Counted from the first letter of the stretch, positions 27,063 to 37,710 are shown. The stretch is DNA of 64,000 nt from Aureispira sp. (GCA_024222455.1 JAAEPD010000453.1:1-64000); one strand, 5' to 3'. Numbers and translations: made by a program. The notes: generated from the sequence alone by a model not told the origin.

Positions 27063-27094
27063 TTTCTACATATAGTAATGCCTTCTTGAAAAAG

Positions 27095-27132
27095 AAAAAG
27101 TGATAAACCTTATCTCAAGACTTATCACTTTT
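27095..27132 (-). terminator. Intrinsic terminator of the small membrane protein gene
   Basis: Minus-strand stem AAAAGTGATAA / TTATCACTTTT with a 15-base loop, followed by a T-rich run; 30 bases past the stop at 27163. Confidence 0.65.
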
Positions 27133-27162
27133 CCAGAACGACACAGCTATTTAATATTACAC

Positions 27163-27519
27163 TTACCCTCTCTTTCGCAAAGCAACAAACTCAGCAATAG
27201 CCAACCATGTAGCAATAGCCACCAATCCAAAAGTCATTGCTTTTTTGGCTGCCAGATCTAATTCAAAAGAAAAGAAAATGGTATTGACAGCTAGAATAGC
27301 TACCACCATATACAAAGCTTTAAGGTCTATGGTGCTAACATAGGTCATTAGATTTAAAACTAAGCTCACTGCCATAACAGCCCATGTTATTAGCAAAACA
27401 ATCCCTAAAGAATCAGTAGACAAATTAGCTCCCAAAGAATTTTTGAAAGCTATACAAACAAGTGTTAATAGCATGGAGAGTTTAAAAAAATACAAATTCC
27501 ACTTTGGAATATTTTTCAT
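27163..27519 (-). CDS. Small four-helix membrane protein
   Basis: A 118-residue hydrophobic protein with four predicted membrane helices (about 10-28, 38-60, 67-85 and 92-112), short loops and a basic C-terminus (RKRG). No motif points to a function. It begins 26 bases after the stop of the amidohydrolase gene on the same strand, so the pair is probably one operon. Confidence 0.65.
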   Translation of the reverse strand: MKNIPKWNLYFFKLSMLLTLVCIAFKNSLGANLSTDSLGIVLLITWAVMAVSLVLNLMTYVSTIDLKALYMVVAILAVNTIFFSFELDLAAKKAMTFGLVAIATWLAIAEFVALRKRG

Positions 27520-27545
27520 AAGTTTTATGTTCTTTTACTAATATT

Positions 27546-28895
27546 CTATCTAATTCGATTAACTCTTTTTCCAGATTTGAAAATATAAGTTGGGTTCTCT
27601 ATTGCCTGAATATCCTCCAAAGGACTCTTTTCAAACAGCAACAAATCAGCTTTTGCCCCAACGCTCACATGTCCAAAATCTGGCTTCTCTATAAACAGGG
27701 TAGCATTTCCGTAAGTAGCACCTTGCAATATTTTTAAGTTGCTTAATCCTACTTTATTGAGTTCATACAACTCTTGATAATAAGTGGCACCTGCATAGGT
27801 TCCAGGAAGATTGCTATCCGTTCCTACCAATATAGGTACATTCAAATCATTTAGCAGTTTAAAATTATGTGCCCAATGCGGTTGATGATCAGATACATTC
27901 TGGAAAAACTCGTTCATCACCTCTTGTTTATGTACATCCTTTCCCTTTTCTTCAGCTACAGGATCTAAGATACAACAAGGAACCATTTTGCGATCTATTT
28001 CGGAAGGGCTAAACTCTCCACGATTGATTTTATCTACATTTACAAAACCTGCTAAGGTATAAATAACCTTCACCCCTGAATCTGCAATCTGTTGAGCTTC
28101 TTCTTGTTTTAGTTTATCTCTCCAAATACCATGAGCCAAAATATCTGCCCCAGCATTCACAGCATTAAGCGCATTATCTACACTGCCTATATGCACAAAC
28201 ACTTTCAAATTATTAGCATGAGATTCTCGCACAAGTGCCTTGAGGAATTCAGAAGGCATTTCGGGAGAACCTGGAGGAATTTTGTCACAGGCCAATTTCA
28301 TATAGTGTACTCCTTTTTTCTTAAAAGATCGTACTATCTTTTTTGCATCGCTTTCTTTCTTTATGGTTGGGAAGACAAGATTAGCCAAAAAGCCCAACAT
28401 TTTGGGCAACATCAGTTTTGCCAAAGGAATAGGATGAGAATCCTTGATAGTGACAGGAATATGTGTATGAAATAAACTAGGACCTGCCAATTTCCCACTT
28501 TCTAATTTAGCAGCTGTTTTTCGCATTTCTCCAGCCAAACCTCCAAGATCATATATAGTCGTAATTCCAGCATAAAGATAAGCCTCCAAATTATATTTCA
28601 ACTTAGGTTTTACATTTTTCCAAGGCATTGCTCCACTTCCAGAGATATGCACATGTGAATCAATCAAGCCTGGCATCAAAAACATTCCGTTAGCATCAAT
28701 AGTTTTCTCGGATTTAGCCTTCAAAGTTCCTGTTGGTCCTATTTCCTTTATTCGACCATTAGCAATAATAATATCTTGATTCTTATGTGTAGTATTACTT
28801 ATTCCATCAAATAGTTCAACATTTTGAATTAGTGTAGAAACATTCTCCTTCTTTAGTTCTATTAAGGGAGCAAAATCTTGGTGTCCTTGTTTCAT
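27546..28895 (-). CDS. Amidohydrolase (imidazolonepropionase/prolidase-like)
   Basis: A 449-residue metal-dependent amidohydrolase. The HxH motif is His81/His83 in DSHVHISG, with the metal-bridging Lys likely in YMKLACD, a His in VFVHIG, a His in ILAHGIW and Asp in VGTDSN. The architecture, a beta-sandwich split around a TIM barrel, ends FGHVSVGAKADLLLF as in the family. It lacks a clear signal peptide so acts in the cytoplasm. Substrates of this branch are usually dipeptides or cyclic amides; the exact one is unknown. Confidence 0.82.
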   Translation of the reverse strand: MKQGHQDFAPLIELKKENVSTLIQNVELFDGISNTTHKNQDIIIANGRIKEIGPTGTLKAKSEKTIDANGMFLMPGLIDSHVHISGSGAMPWKNVKPKLKYNLEAYLYAGITTIYDLGGLAGEMRKTAAKLESGKLAGPSLFHTHIPVTIKDSHPIPLAKLMLPKMLGFLANLVFPTIKKESDAKKIVRSFKKKGVHYMKLACDKIPPGSPEMPSEFLKALVRESHANNLKVFVHIGSVDNALNAVNAGADILAHGIWRDKLKQEEAQQIADSGVKVIYTLAGFVNVDKINRGEFSPSEIDRKMVPCCILDPVAEEKGKDVHKQEVMNEFFQNVSDHQPHWAHNFKLLNDLNVPILVGTDSNLPGTYAGATYYQELYELNKVGLSNLKILQGATYGNATLFIEKPDFGHVSVGAKADLLLFEKSPLEDIQAIENPTYIFKSGKRVNRIR

Positions 28896-29392
28896 CTCAA
28901 CTCTTTTTTTATTAAAAAAAAACTACTCTAAAGATATAGAATATAGTTACTTATTGAACAGAGAACAACATTTTTTTATTTAGTGGCCCAACACTTTAGT
29001 GTTTCACTCCGTTTTGTTAAAAAGTGAAGTACTTTATCACCTACCCTCTAAACTATGTAATACATCTACTTGTTTTTTATAGAATGGTCTGATCAAAATA
29101 TTGTCAAATACAACTATAGTATTTGTGCAATTGCTATATTTTTTATAAGATTAGATTTAGCTCCTATTAGATCATTCCGAAATAGACTAACTTACAGTCC
29201 CTAAGTATAAAGGCAGAATAAATAATAACTAAAATTACAGAGGTTTTTGATGAATAACAAGACGAAAAACACAGAGATAGCCTTAGCTATCACGAGGCTT
29301 TTCAACGAAGTTAAGCGCAAAAAGATCGATTAATTTTACTATTCATTAATTTTGGCTTTACACTTATTTTATATTACAAACAGTGTAGACGT
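28896..29392. other. Intergenic region (497 bases) with a structured repeat-like element
   Basis: It lies between the amidohydrolase (minus) and porU (plus). The left 300 bases are AT-rich without recognisable genes. The right part, about 29231-29345, carries the palindrome described separately. I see no consensus promoter for porU here. Confidence 0.55.
29231..29345. repeat. Candidate palindromic (REP/MITE-like) element upstream of porU
   Basis: The centre GATAGC-CTTA-GCTATC (29276-29291) is a perfect inverted repeat; imperfect complementary arms (GAAAAA..TTTTC, and AAAATTA..TAATTTT) extend it to about 110 bases. It contains no frame. It has the look of a short dispersed repeat, but no second copy is in the window. 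Confidence 0.4.
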
Positions 29393-32300
29393 ATGATAAA
29401 GCAAATAATCCTTTTTGTTCTTCTAATCAGTTTAGGTACTAATACTACTTATGCTCAGACCTTATCTAAAGATATTGAGCTAAAATGGAAAGAGCAGCGC
29501 AAAACAACCATTACCGAAAACAATACTAAATTGGCATTTTGGCATTTTGTAGATGCAGGCTATCAACCTCAACTACATAATCTACCTATATTTAGCTACC
29601 AAATCCCTTTGGAGCAAGAAAGCCGCTTAGACATTCGCTTGGTCAACAGTTCTTTTGAATCTATTGAGCTCAATAAAGAGGAAATGGAACAGGTATCCAA
29701 TGATATAGATATTCAATATCATATTACCTACGAAAAAAAACGTCCAATTGCTGTTATCAGCTTTATTCCAATACAGCAAAATGCAAATGGTCAATACGAA
29801 AAACTGCTAAAAGCAAGCCTCCAAATACAAACAACACCTATTAACTCTGCAAAACCTACATCTAGAGGTGGTCGTACTACAGAGTCCAACTTAGCTAGTG
29901 GTCAAATTTTTAAAATCGCTATTGGAGCTACAGGTATTTATAAATTGGATTATAACTTCCTACAAAGTTTGGGTGTAGATGTAGATAATATCAACCCTAA
30001 AAATATTCAAATACTTGGAGATGGTGGAAATGCCTTGAGTGAGACAGTTGGTGCTCGTCCATATACAGATGTACAAGAAGTAGCAATTAGTGTAGTTGGC
30101 GAACAGGATGGTCAATTCAACTCGGGAGATTATATCTTATTCTATGGTGTAGGCGCCAAAAATTGGAATTATTATCAACCCCTAGATATGATGCTCCACA
30201 AGAGCAATATATATACAGACACTAGCCATTATTTTATAAAAATAGCCAACAACAATGGTTTGCGGATAGGCAATCAAGCATCTATTTCAAACACAGCTTA
30301 TACAACTACGAGTTTTGACAATGTCAATCACTATGAGTTGGACGAAGTTTCCTTAATGGAAGAACAGTTTGCCCTAACACCGTCTGGACGTGCATGGTAT
30401 GGTGAAGAATTTAGAGTTGTAAAAGATCGTAGTTTTAGTTTTTATCTGCCCAATCGAATAGCATCTATTCCTCTAGAAATACGGATGAATGCAGCAGTAG
30501 ATGCACCTTACCCTAATTACATAAAAATGACTGTCAATGGCCAAGAAGCCATTAACAAACAATACAACTATACACCAGTAGGCTCTTATCCGAATATAGC
30601 TGCCAATGCTACTATTCACGATAGTGTACAGGTTAGTGGAGATCAACTTAATGTCACCCTCTCTTTGCTCAACTCTAACAGTTCTGCTAATATGTGGTTA
30701 GACTACATCACCATCAATTCTCGATGCAACCTTACTTTCACAGGAGGACAAATGGCTTTTAGAGATATTGAAAGCTTGCAGCATGCTAGTGCAACCTTTC
30801 AGTTAAGCAATACTAACAATACTACTATTTGGGATGTCACTAATCCTAATGAAGTAAAAATACAAAAAACGACAGGAAGTAACACACTCTCTTTTGGACT
30901 AAAAATTGACACCCTAAAAGAATTTATTGCTTTTGATGGCCGTCAATTTCATACCCCTACTGCTATAGGCCCTATAGCCAACCAAAACTTGCATGGAATC
31001 ACTAGTCCCAAAGATTTATTAATTGTTTATCATGCCGATTTCAAATCAGCGGCAGATCGTTTGGCAGCACACCGTAGTAGCCATAGTGGGATTAGTATAG
31101 AATTGGTAGATGTAGAGCAAATCTACAATGAGTTCTCTTCAGGAAATCCAGATATTTCGGCTGTTAGAGATTTTTCAAAACTATTGTATGATCGTAGTAC
31201 AGTCACTGATGGCCTTAAATATATATTACTGTTTGGGGCAGGTTCTTTTGACTACAAAGCCTTAGGAAGAGGTAGAAATGCTAGCAACAATCCTAATTAT
31301 GTACTATTGTACGAAACTCCTTCTTCCTTAAATCCAAACACATCCTATACCACTGATGATTTCTTTGGAATTTTGGATGACGGAGAAGGCGGTAATATGA
31401 ATGCACCAGTAGCAATGGATATAGCTGTCGGACGACTCCCCGCTCGTTCATTAGATGATGCAAACGTCATGGTAGATAAAATTATTTATTATGACACCCA
31501 TGCAAAAACGCTAGCAGATTGGCGCAATCAAACAACCTTTATTGCTGATGACGAAGACAGTGATCGACACTTAAAGGGTGCTGAACGAATGGTCCAAGTC
31601 ATGAATCTTAATTATCCTGATTATAATATTGATAAAATTTATTCAGATGCTTATCAACAAATCACGACTTCAGGTGGTAGCCGTTATCCTGATGTAAATG
31701 ATAATATCCTAAATCGTATCTTTAAAGGCTCTTTTATGATCAATTACTTGGGTCATGGAGGAGATAATGGATGGGCTCAAGAACGCATTTTCACGAACAG
31801 TGAGATCAGTTCATTAAAAAATAAAGACAAAATGCCTTTATTCGTAACGGCAACCTGTTCTTTTGGCCCACATGACAACCCCAACAATATAAGTGCTGCA
31901 GAACTCTTGTTGCTCAACCCAGAAGGAGGAGCAATCGCTTTGCTGACTACACTTCGTTTGGTGTATGCACACAATAATGAGACGCTTACAGAAAAGACAA
32001 TTTACAATATTTTTGCCCCTATCAATGGGAAAATGCCTGCAATAGGAGAAGCCTTTCGAAGAGCTAAAAATGAGGCATTGATCACAGTTCCTGATCTGCG
32101 AAAATATGCCTTATTGGGAGATCCTTCTATGGTTTTGGCCTATCCTGAATATAATGTTCATACCACATCTATCAATGGCCAAGCAACCACAAACAAAGAC
32201 ACCATCAAAGCCTTACAAAAGGTAACTATTACGGGTGAAGTGAGAGATGACAACAACCAGCTCTTATCTAACTTTAATGGTACTATTTATCCTACTATTT

Positions 32301-33250
32301 TTGATAAAGCAGATCAGCTCCAAACACTTGCTAATGATGGCGGAAGTAGTGTACTTGGGTTTAGTTTGCAAAAGAAAATAATTTTTAAAGGTAAAGCAAC
32401 CGTAACTAATGGTAAGTTTTCATTCTCTTTTGTAGTTCCTAAAGATATTAATTATTCTATTGGCTATGGTCGTCTCTCCTTTTATGCCGAAGATGGCCAA
32501 AGTTTAGATGCCAATGGACACTATGAGGGTTTAGTTGTGGGAGGCACCAATCAGAACGCTAGCTTAGACAACAAAGGTCCTGAAGTCTTAGTCTATATGA
32601 ATGACGAAAATTTTGCGCCAGGAGGTACTACAGACGAAAACCCAATACTCTTAGTCAAACTTTATGATGAAAATGGTATTAATACGGTAGGTAACAGTAT
32701 TGGTCATGATATAGAAGGGCATCTAACCTTTCCAGACCAATCACAGGACAAATATGTTTTGAATGATTTTTATGAATCGGAAAAGAATGATTACACAAGA
32801 GGTACTATACATTATCCACTCAAAAATCTACCAGAAGGTCCACACCATATAAAAGTGAGGGCTTGGGATGTTTATAATAACTTAGGTGAAGGAGAAACTG
32901 ATTTTATTGTCACTTCTTCGGCAGAACTGGCCTTAAATCATGTGTTGAACTATCCTAATCCATTTACGGATAATACCAAGTTTCAGTTTGAGCACAACAT
33001 GCCTTATCAGCCTTTAGATGTTCGCATTCAAATATTTACAGTTGGTGGTCAATTAGTAAAAACAATACTCCATTCTATTGGTGCTGAAGATAATCTAGGC
33101 TATCGCATAAGTGATATTGGTTGGGATGGATTGGATGAATTTGGAGACAAAATTGGTCGAGGAGTCTATATCTATAAAATATTGGTCCGAGGTAATGATG
33201 ATACACAACATCAAGCCAGTGAGTTTCAAAAACTGGTTATACTAAAATAA
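29393..33250 (+). CDS. porU: PorU-like type IX secretion peptidase/sortase, copy 1
   Basis: A 1285-residue exported C25 (gingipain-type) cysteine peptidase. Signal peptide LLISLGTNTTYAQ; a large N-terminal region (to about 500); the C25 domain with the His/Cys pair His788 (NYLGHGG) and Cys822 (TATCSFGP); a beta-sandwich part; and a C-terminal module starting LNYPNPFTD and ending QKLVILK. In T9SS, PorU removes cargo sorting tails and attaches A-LPS at the cell surface together with PorV. Its length is normal for PorU. It is followed by a full paralogue and porV. Confidence 0.9.
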   Translation: MIKQIILFVLLISLGTNTTYAQTLSKDIELKWKEQRKTTITENNTKLAFWHFVDAGYQPQLHNLPIFSYQIPLEQESRLDIRLVNSSFESIELNKEEMEQVSNDIDIQYHITYEKKRPIAVISFIPIQQNANGQYEKLLKASLQIQTTPINSAKPTSRGGRTTESNLASGQIFKIAIGATGIYKLDYNFLQSLGVDVDNINPKNIQILGDGGNALSETVGARPYTDVQEVAISVVGEQDGQFNSGDYILFYGVGAKNWNYYQPLDMMLHKSNIYTDTSHYFIKIANNNGLRIGNQASISNTAYTTTSFDNVNHYELDEVSLMEEQFALTPSGRAWYGEEFRVVKDRSFSFYLPNRIASIPLEIRMNAAVDAPYPNYIKMTVNGQEAINKQYNYTPVGSYPNIAANATIHDSVQVSGDQLNVTLSLLNSNSSANMWLDYITINSRCNLTFTGGQMAFRDIESLQHASATFQLSNTNNTTIWDVTNPNEVKIQKTTGSNTLSFGLKIDTLKEFIAFDGRQFHTPTAIGPIANQNLHGITSPKDLLIVYHADFKSAADRLAAHRSSHSGISIELVDVEQIYNEFSSGNPDISAVRDFSKLLYDRSTVTDGLKYILLFGAGSFDYKALGRGRNASNNPNYVLLYETPSSLNPNTSYTTDDFFGILDDGEGGNMNAPVAMDIAVGRLPARSLDDANVMVDKIIYYDTHAKTLADWRNQTTFIADDEDSDRHLKGAERMVQVMNLNYPDYNIDKIYSDAYQQITTSGGSRYPDVNDNILNRIFKGSFMINYLGHGGDNGWAQERIFTNSEISSLKNKDKMPLFVTATCSFGPHDNPNNISAAELLLLNPEGGAIALLTTLRLVYAHNNETLTEKTIYNIFAPINGKMPAIGEAFRRAKNEALITVPDLRKYALLGDPSMVLAYPEYNVHTTSINGQATTNKDTIKALQKVTITGEVRDDNNQLLSNFNGTIYPTIFDKADQLQTLANDGGSSVLGFSLQKKIIFKGKATVTNGKFSFSFVVPKDINYSIGYGRLSFYAEDGQSLDANGHYEGLVVGGTNQNASLDNKGPEVLVYMNDENFAPGGTTDENPILLVKLYDENGINTVGNSIGHDIEGHLTFPDQSQDKYVLNDFYESEKNDYTRGTIHYPLKNLPEGPHHIKVRAWDVYNNLGEGETDFIVTSSAELALNHVLNYPNPFTDNTKFQFEHNMPYQPLDVRIQIFTVGGQLVKTILHSIGAEDNLGYRISDIGWDGLDEFGDKIGRGVYIYKILVRGNDDTQHQASEFQKLVILK

Positions 33251-33266
33251 GAGGTTATCAAAAGTC

Positions 33267-33320
33267 TGATTGCTCAAAAGCCTAAATATTATTAGGGATA
33301 ATAAGGCTTTTGAGCAATCA
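33267..33320 (+). terminator. Long hairpin after porU copy 1
   Basis: TGATTGCTCAAAAGCCT and AGGCTTTTGAGCAATCA are a perfect 17-bp inverted repeat with a 20-base loop, 16 bases past the stop. Only a short T stretch follows, so termination may be factor-aided or the hairpin may protect the mRNA end. Confidence 0.65.
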
Positions 33321-33688
33321 TTTCAAAAAAATGGGAAATTGAGATCAACACTTTTCAGTTTCACCTCGTTCTAATAAACAGAATACAACACTTATTTAAC
33401 AATAGGTTTTGGGGTTCTTGAAAACTAATAATATTCAGTCTCTTACAAAAACCCCAACTAATAATCTAAAACAACTCTCAATTTTCAATGTTAGAATAAC
33501 ATTGCTATTTATAAATTCAATTGTCTAAAAAGCTTCAATTTTTTAATGCATGCTGAACATTTACTAGTATTTTTCTTTCTTATATAATACCATAACCATT
33601 GTAATTAATATAGAGGATAAAACAATCCATGAAGCCTAACATTATCTATTAAACCATTAGGCCTCTGTTCTTTTTCCATCATATTCAT

Positions 33689-33696
33689 TATCTTTG
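33689..33696 (+). promoter_or_regulatory. -7 box (TATCTTTG) of porU copy 2
   Basis: Exact TAnnTTTG match about 100 bases upstream of the ATG at 33799, in the gap after the copy-1 hairpin. No TTG at the usual -33 distance. Confidence 0.4.
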
Positions 33697-33798
33697 TTTA
33701 TTATGTTTACTTGTTTCATAATCCCCCCTACTCCAGTAGTTATGAAATAAGAGTGCATTACTAGTTTATTTTTTTCATTAAAAAAGACAATTGATCTA

Positions 33799-36700
33799 AT
33801 GTCAAAAATCTTTATCCTTGCAACAGTACTCTTGTGTAGTATACAAGTAGTATTTGCACAAACTTATACTCAATACCTGAACTTAAAGTGGGAGGAAAAA
33901 CCTCGTCAACTTCAACTAAATACTAAAAGTAATTTAGACTATTGGTACTTTGAGGGAGCTGTATATGATGAGCAAAAAGCCCAATTACCTGTTTATACTT
34001 GGCAAACAGCACTAAACAGCCATAGCCAAATACAAGCTAGGCTAATAAACCCCGAGTATACTCCACTACAAACACAAACAGCTTTAGAACATATTGGTAC
34101 TGATATCGAGCTTATTAGCGAGGTAGTTTATGAACGTAAACGTCCTGTAGCTTTAGTTCGTTTGGTGCCTATCCGCAAAAATCCAAGCACTGGGCAATAC
34201 GAAAAATTAGTAAAAGCAGAAATTAGATTGACTGCCAAAGCAATCCCAGCTCCACATGCTTTGGGAAAAGCAAGAGGTGGCAACTTCACTACAACTTCTA
34301 AATTGACTGATGGATCTATTTATAAAATAGCGATAGACGAAACAGGTGTTTATAAGCTTGATTATGATTTTTTGAAAGATGCAGGTTTTGATGTAGACAA
34401 TATCAATCCACGCAATATTCAAATCCTAGGCAATGGCGGAAAAGCTGTAGCTGAGATAATTCAAGATTTTAGATTTGATGACCTAACTGAAAATGCAATA
34501 ACTGTAGTTGGAGAGCAAGATGGTAGTTTTGACGAAGGCGATTATATTCTATTTTATGGTGTAGGCACCAATGTAGTAAGTTACAATAGTGCTAGTAAAA
34601 TTTTCACACATTTTAAAAACCCATACACTGCAAAGAGCCATTATTTTATAAAAGTAGCGAATACAGCAGGCAAAAGAATTGCCTCAGTTCCTTCTCTGAC
34701 AAGCACTAGTTATTTTAGTGCTCAGTACGATGAGGTTCTTCACCATGAAGAACAATCAATCAATCTAATGGAAGAAGAATTTGCATTACCTCCTTCTGGT
34801 AGACAATGGTTTGGAGAGTCTTTTCAAACTACCAAAAGCCGTAATTTTAGTTTCAGATTTAGAGACCGCATAGACACGCTACCTCTTAATATACAGTTGC
34901 GCATGGCTACACGAGCCTTCTCTAGTAGTACTATAAACTCTACTATAAACGGAAATAATTATTTTTCTAGCTTTATTGGAGCATCTAATACTTACATCTA
35001 TTCTTCATTCGCTCAGTTCCTCAATAGAAATGACAAGGTAACTGCTACTGGCAATACTATTAATATAAATTTACAATACTCCAACTCTAGCACATCTGCA
35101 AACAGTTGGTTAGATTATATAACTATCCAAGCTCGTTGTAAGCTAATTTTTCCTGGAGGTCAGTTCCGTTTCAGAGATGCTAGTATTGGCAATCAAGCGA
35201 ATGCTACTTATCAACTATCTAATGCTGGTAGTGCTACTATTTGGGATGTATCACGACCTAATAAGATACATCAACATGAGCACCTAAATGGAGTTTTTGG
35301 AGCCACTATAGACACTACTCTTCATGAATTTATTGCCTTTGACGATAACAGTTTCCTTACTCCTGAAGCAGTTGGAAATGTTAGCAATCAAAATTTACAT
35401 GGAATAACAAGTTATCCAGATTTAATTATTGTTTATCACCGAAACTTTGAAAGTGCTGCTAAAAAATTGGCTAATCATCGTCGTTCATTTAGTAATATGA
35501 CAGTAGAACTTGTGGAGATAGAACAGGTTTACAATGAGTTTTCTTCTGGAAATGCTGATGTTACGGCAATTCGAGATTTTTCAAAAATGTTGTACGACAG
35601 AGCGTTGGCAGCTAATGCAAATGAGCTAAAATATTTACTATTATTTGGTGCAGGGTCTTTTGATTACCAAGCATTTGGTGCAGCTCGAACAGTAGAAAAT
35701 AATCCTAACTATATTCCAGTTTATCAAACTGTAGAATCCAATGACCCACTATCTACATATACTAGTGATGACTATTTTGCCATGTTAGATGATAACGAAG
35801 GGAGCATTACAGCGAATAACTTGCTAGATATTGGTGTTGGTCGATTACCATTCCGTACAGGAGAAGAGGCCGATATAGTTGTTGACAAAATTATTCGTTA
35901 TGATAGTTCTCCAAGCACACTTGGAGATTGGAGAAACCGCTTATCTTTTGTAGCAGATGATGAAGATAACAACCTACACCTCAACGATGCAGAAAGCATT
36001 GCAGTAGAAATATCAGGAAGAGATACCTCTTATAATATTAGTAAGATTTATGTAGATGCATTTCGCCAAGTTTCAACCAATGGAGGTTATCGTTATCCAG
36101 ATGCTCAAAACGCTATTCTTGATGATTTATTTAAAGGATCTTTAGCCATTAATTATTTAGGTCATGGTGGTGCTGGAGGCTGGGCAGGTGAGCGTATTTT
36201 TACCTCTTCAGATATTAATGCACTCAAAAACGAGGATAATTTACCCTTATTCATAACAGCAACTTGCTCCTTCGGTCCTCATGATGATCCAAGTAGTGTC
36301 AGCGCAGGTGAACTGCTCTTGCTCAATCCAGGTGGTGGTGCTATTGCCTTATTGACTACTGTACGTGTAGTAGTTGCCTCATCCAACAAGGTATTGGCAA
36401 GAAGTACATTTAGAGAAATGTTTAAACCTGTTAATGGCAAAATGCCAGCATTGGGTGATGTTATTCGTTTAGCTAAAAATAATTCAGGTCTTTTAAGTGC
36501 TACTAACTCTAGGAAATATGCATTATTGGGTGATCCTTCTATGACCTTGGCCTATCCCAAATATAATGTAAAAACATTATCTGTCAATAGTCAAGCTATT
36601 TCAGGAAAAGATACCATCAAAGCATTACAAAAAGTAACAATTACAGGTCAGTTAGAAGATCAATCAGGCACTTTACTTAGTGAGTTTAATGGTCTTATTA

Positions 36701-37668
36701 CACCAACAGTATACGATAAAGCTGATGCCATCAATACTAGAGCAAATGATGCGGGTAGTTATGTAAAAACATTTGATGTACAGAAAAAAATAATTTTCAA
36801 AGGGAATGCAAGTGTAACTAATGGTAAGTTCGAATTCTCATTCATAGTCCCTAAAGATATTAATTATAATATTGGACATGGTCGAATCTCTTATTATGCA
36901 CACGATGGTACTAGCGAAGATGCGAATGGCAATTATGACGGGGTAGTAATTGGGGGCACCAATCAAGGAGCTGTTCAAGACAACAAAGGCCCTGAAGTTT
37001 TAGTGTTCATGAACAACGAACATTTTGCTCCTGGAGGTATTACAGATGCTAACCCAAAACTGTTTGTCAAACTTTATGACGAAAATGGTATTAATACTGT
37101 TGGAAATAGTATTGGACATGATTTAGTCAGTACACTCAAAAATCCTTCAGCTCTCCAAAATGAGTATATACTAAATGATTTTTACGAATCAGAGAAAGAT
37201 GATTATACTAGAGGAACGGCTATTTATCCACTCAAAAACTTAGAAGAAGGCTTGCATAATATCCATGTTAAAGCATGGGATGTTTACAATAATCCTGGTG
37301 AAGGTGAAACAGAATTTTTAGTAACCAACTCGGCAGAGGTTGCGCTAAAACATGTACTCAACTACCCTAATCCTTTTACAGATAAGACTTCTTTTCAGTT
37401 TGAGCATAACTATCCTGCACAAGATATAGAAGTGCGTGTGCAGATTTTTACAGTTAGTGGACGATTAGTCAAGACAATTAATAGAGACCTTAGTGCTGAG
37501 GAGAATCTGGGCTATCGTATTACAGATATCACTTGGGATGGCTCTGATGAATTTGGTGAGCGTATCGGTAGAGGTGTTTACATCTACAAGGTACATATAC
37601 AAGCATTGGGCACTAACGACAAAAGTCAACAAGCAAGCGATTTTCAGAAGCTTGTCATCTTAAAATAA
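33799..37668 (+). CDS. PorU-like type IX secretion peptidase/sortase, copy 2
   Basis: A 1289-residue paralogue of the preceding protein with the same order of parts: signal peptide ending VFAQ, N-terminal region, C25 domain with His789 (NYLGHGG) and Cys823 (TATCSFGP), beta-sandwich and C-terminal LNYPNPFTD...QKLVILK module. Both active-site residues are kept, so it is probably active. Long stretches are near-identical (NIQILG, FYGVG, YALLGDPSM, LYDENGINTVGNSIGHD) while the N-terminal region and several loops differ. Which copy is the general sortase cannot be told from sequence; this one is next to porV. Confidence 0.88.
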   Translation: MSKIFILATVLLCSIQVVFAQTYTQYLNLKWEEKPRQLQLNTKSNLDYWYFEGAVYDEQKAQLPVYTWQTALNSHSQIQARLINPEYTPLQTQTALEHIGTDIELISEVVYERKRPVALVRLVPIRKNPSTGQYEKLVKAEIRLTAKAIPAPHALGKARGGNFTTTSKLTDGSIYKIAIDETGVYKLDYDFLKDAGFDVDNINPRNIQILGNGGKAVAEIIQDFRFDDLTENAITVVGEQDGSFDEGDYILFYGVGTNVVSYNSASKIFTHFKNPYTAKSHYFIKVANTAGKRIASVPSLTSTSYFSAQYDEVLHHEEQSINLMEEEFALPPSGRQWFGESFQTTKSRNFSFRFRDRIDTLPLNIQLRMATRAFSSSTINSTINGNNYFSSFIGASNTYIYSSFAQFLNRNDKVTATGNTININLQYSNSSTSANSWLDYITIQARCKLIFPGGQFRFRDASIGNQANATYQLSNAGSATIWDVSRPNKIHQHEHLNGVFGATIDTTLHEFIAFDDNSFLTPEAVGNVSNQNLHGITSYPDLIIVYHRNFESAAKKLANHRRSFSNMTVELVEIEQVYNEFSSGNADVTAIRDFSKMLYDRALAANANELKYLLLFGAGSFDYQAFGAARTVENNPNYIPVYQTVESNDPLSTYTSDDYFAMLDDNEGSITANNLLDIGVGRLPFRTGEEADIVVDKIIRYDSSPSTLGDWRNRLSFVADDEDNNLHLNDAESIAVEISGRDTSYNISKIYVDAFRQVSTNGGYRYPDAQNAILDDLFKGSLAINYLGHGGAGGWAGERIFTSSDINALKNEDNLPLFITATCSFGPHDDPSSVSAGELLLLNPGGGAIALLTTVRVVVASSNKVLARSTFREMFKPVNGKMPALGDVIRLAKNNSGLLSATNSRKYALLGDPSMTLAYPKYNVKTLSVNSQAISGKDTIKALQKVTITGQLEDQSGTLLSEFNGLITPTVYDKADAINTRANDAGSYVKTFDVQKKIIFKGNASVTNGKFEFSFIVPKDINYNIGHGRISYYAHDGTSEDANGNYDGVVIGGTNQGAVQDNKGPEVLVFMNNEHFAPGGITDANPKLFVKLYDENGINTVGNSIGHDLVSTLKNPSALQNEYILNDFYESEKDDYTRGTAIYPLKNLEEGLHNIHVKAWDVYNNPGEGETEFLVTNSAEVALKHVLNYPNPFTDKTSFQFEHNYPAQDIEVRVQIFTVSGRLVKTINRDLSAEENLGYRITDITWDGSDEFGERIGRGVYIYKVHIQALGTNDKSQQASDFQKLVILK

Positions 37669-37673
37669 AACCT

Positions 37674-37710
37674 TAGGAGGGAGCATAATAAGGCAAATAT
37701 GTTCCCTCTA
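37674..37710 (+). terminator. Hairpin after porU copy 2
   Basis: TAGGAGGGAGCATA pairs with TATGTTCCCTCTA (one bulge, one wobble) just past the stop. No T run follows, so it is only terminator-like. Confidence 0.4.

Larger units (their letters stand above)
33251..33798. other. Intergenic region between the two porU genes (548 bases)
   Basis: It starts with a strong hairpin (33267-33320) and ends with a TATCTTTG -7 box at 33689-33696, so the second porU appears to have its own promoter. Between them the sequence is AT-rich with no reading frame or RNA I can support. Confidence 0.55.
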
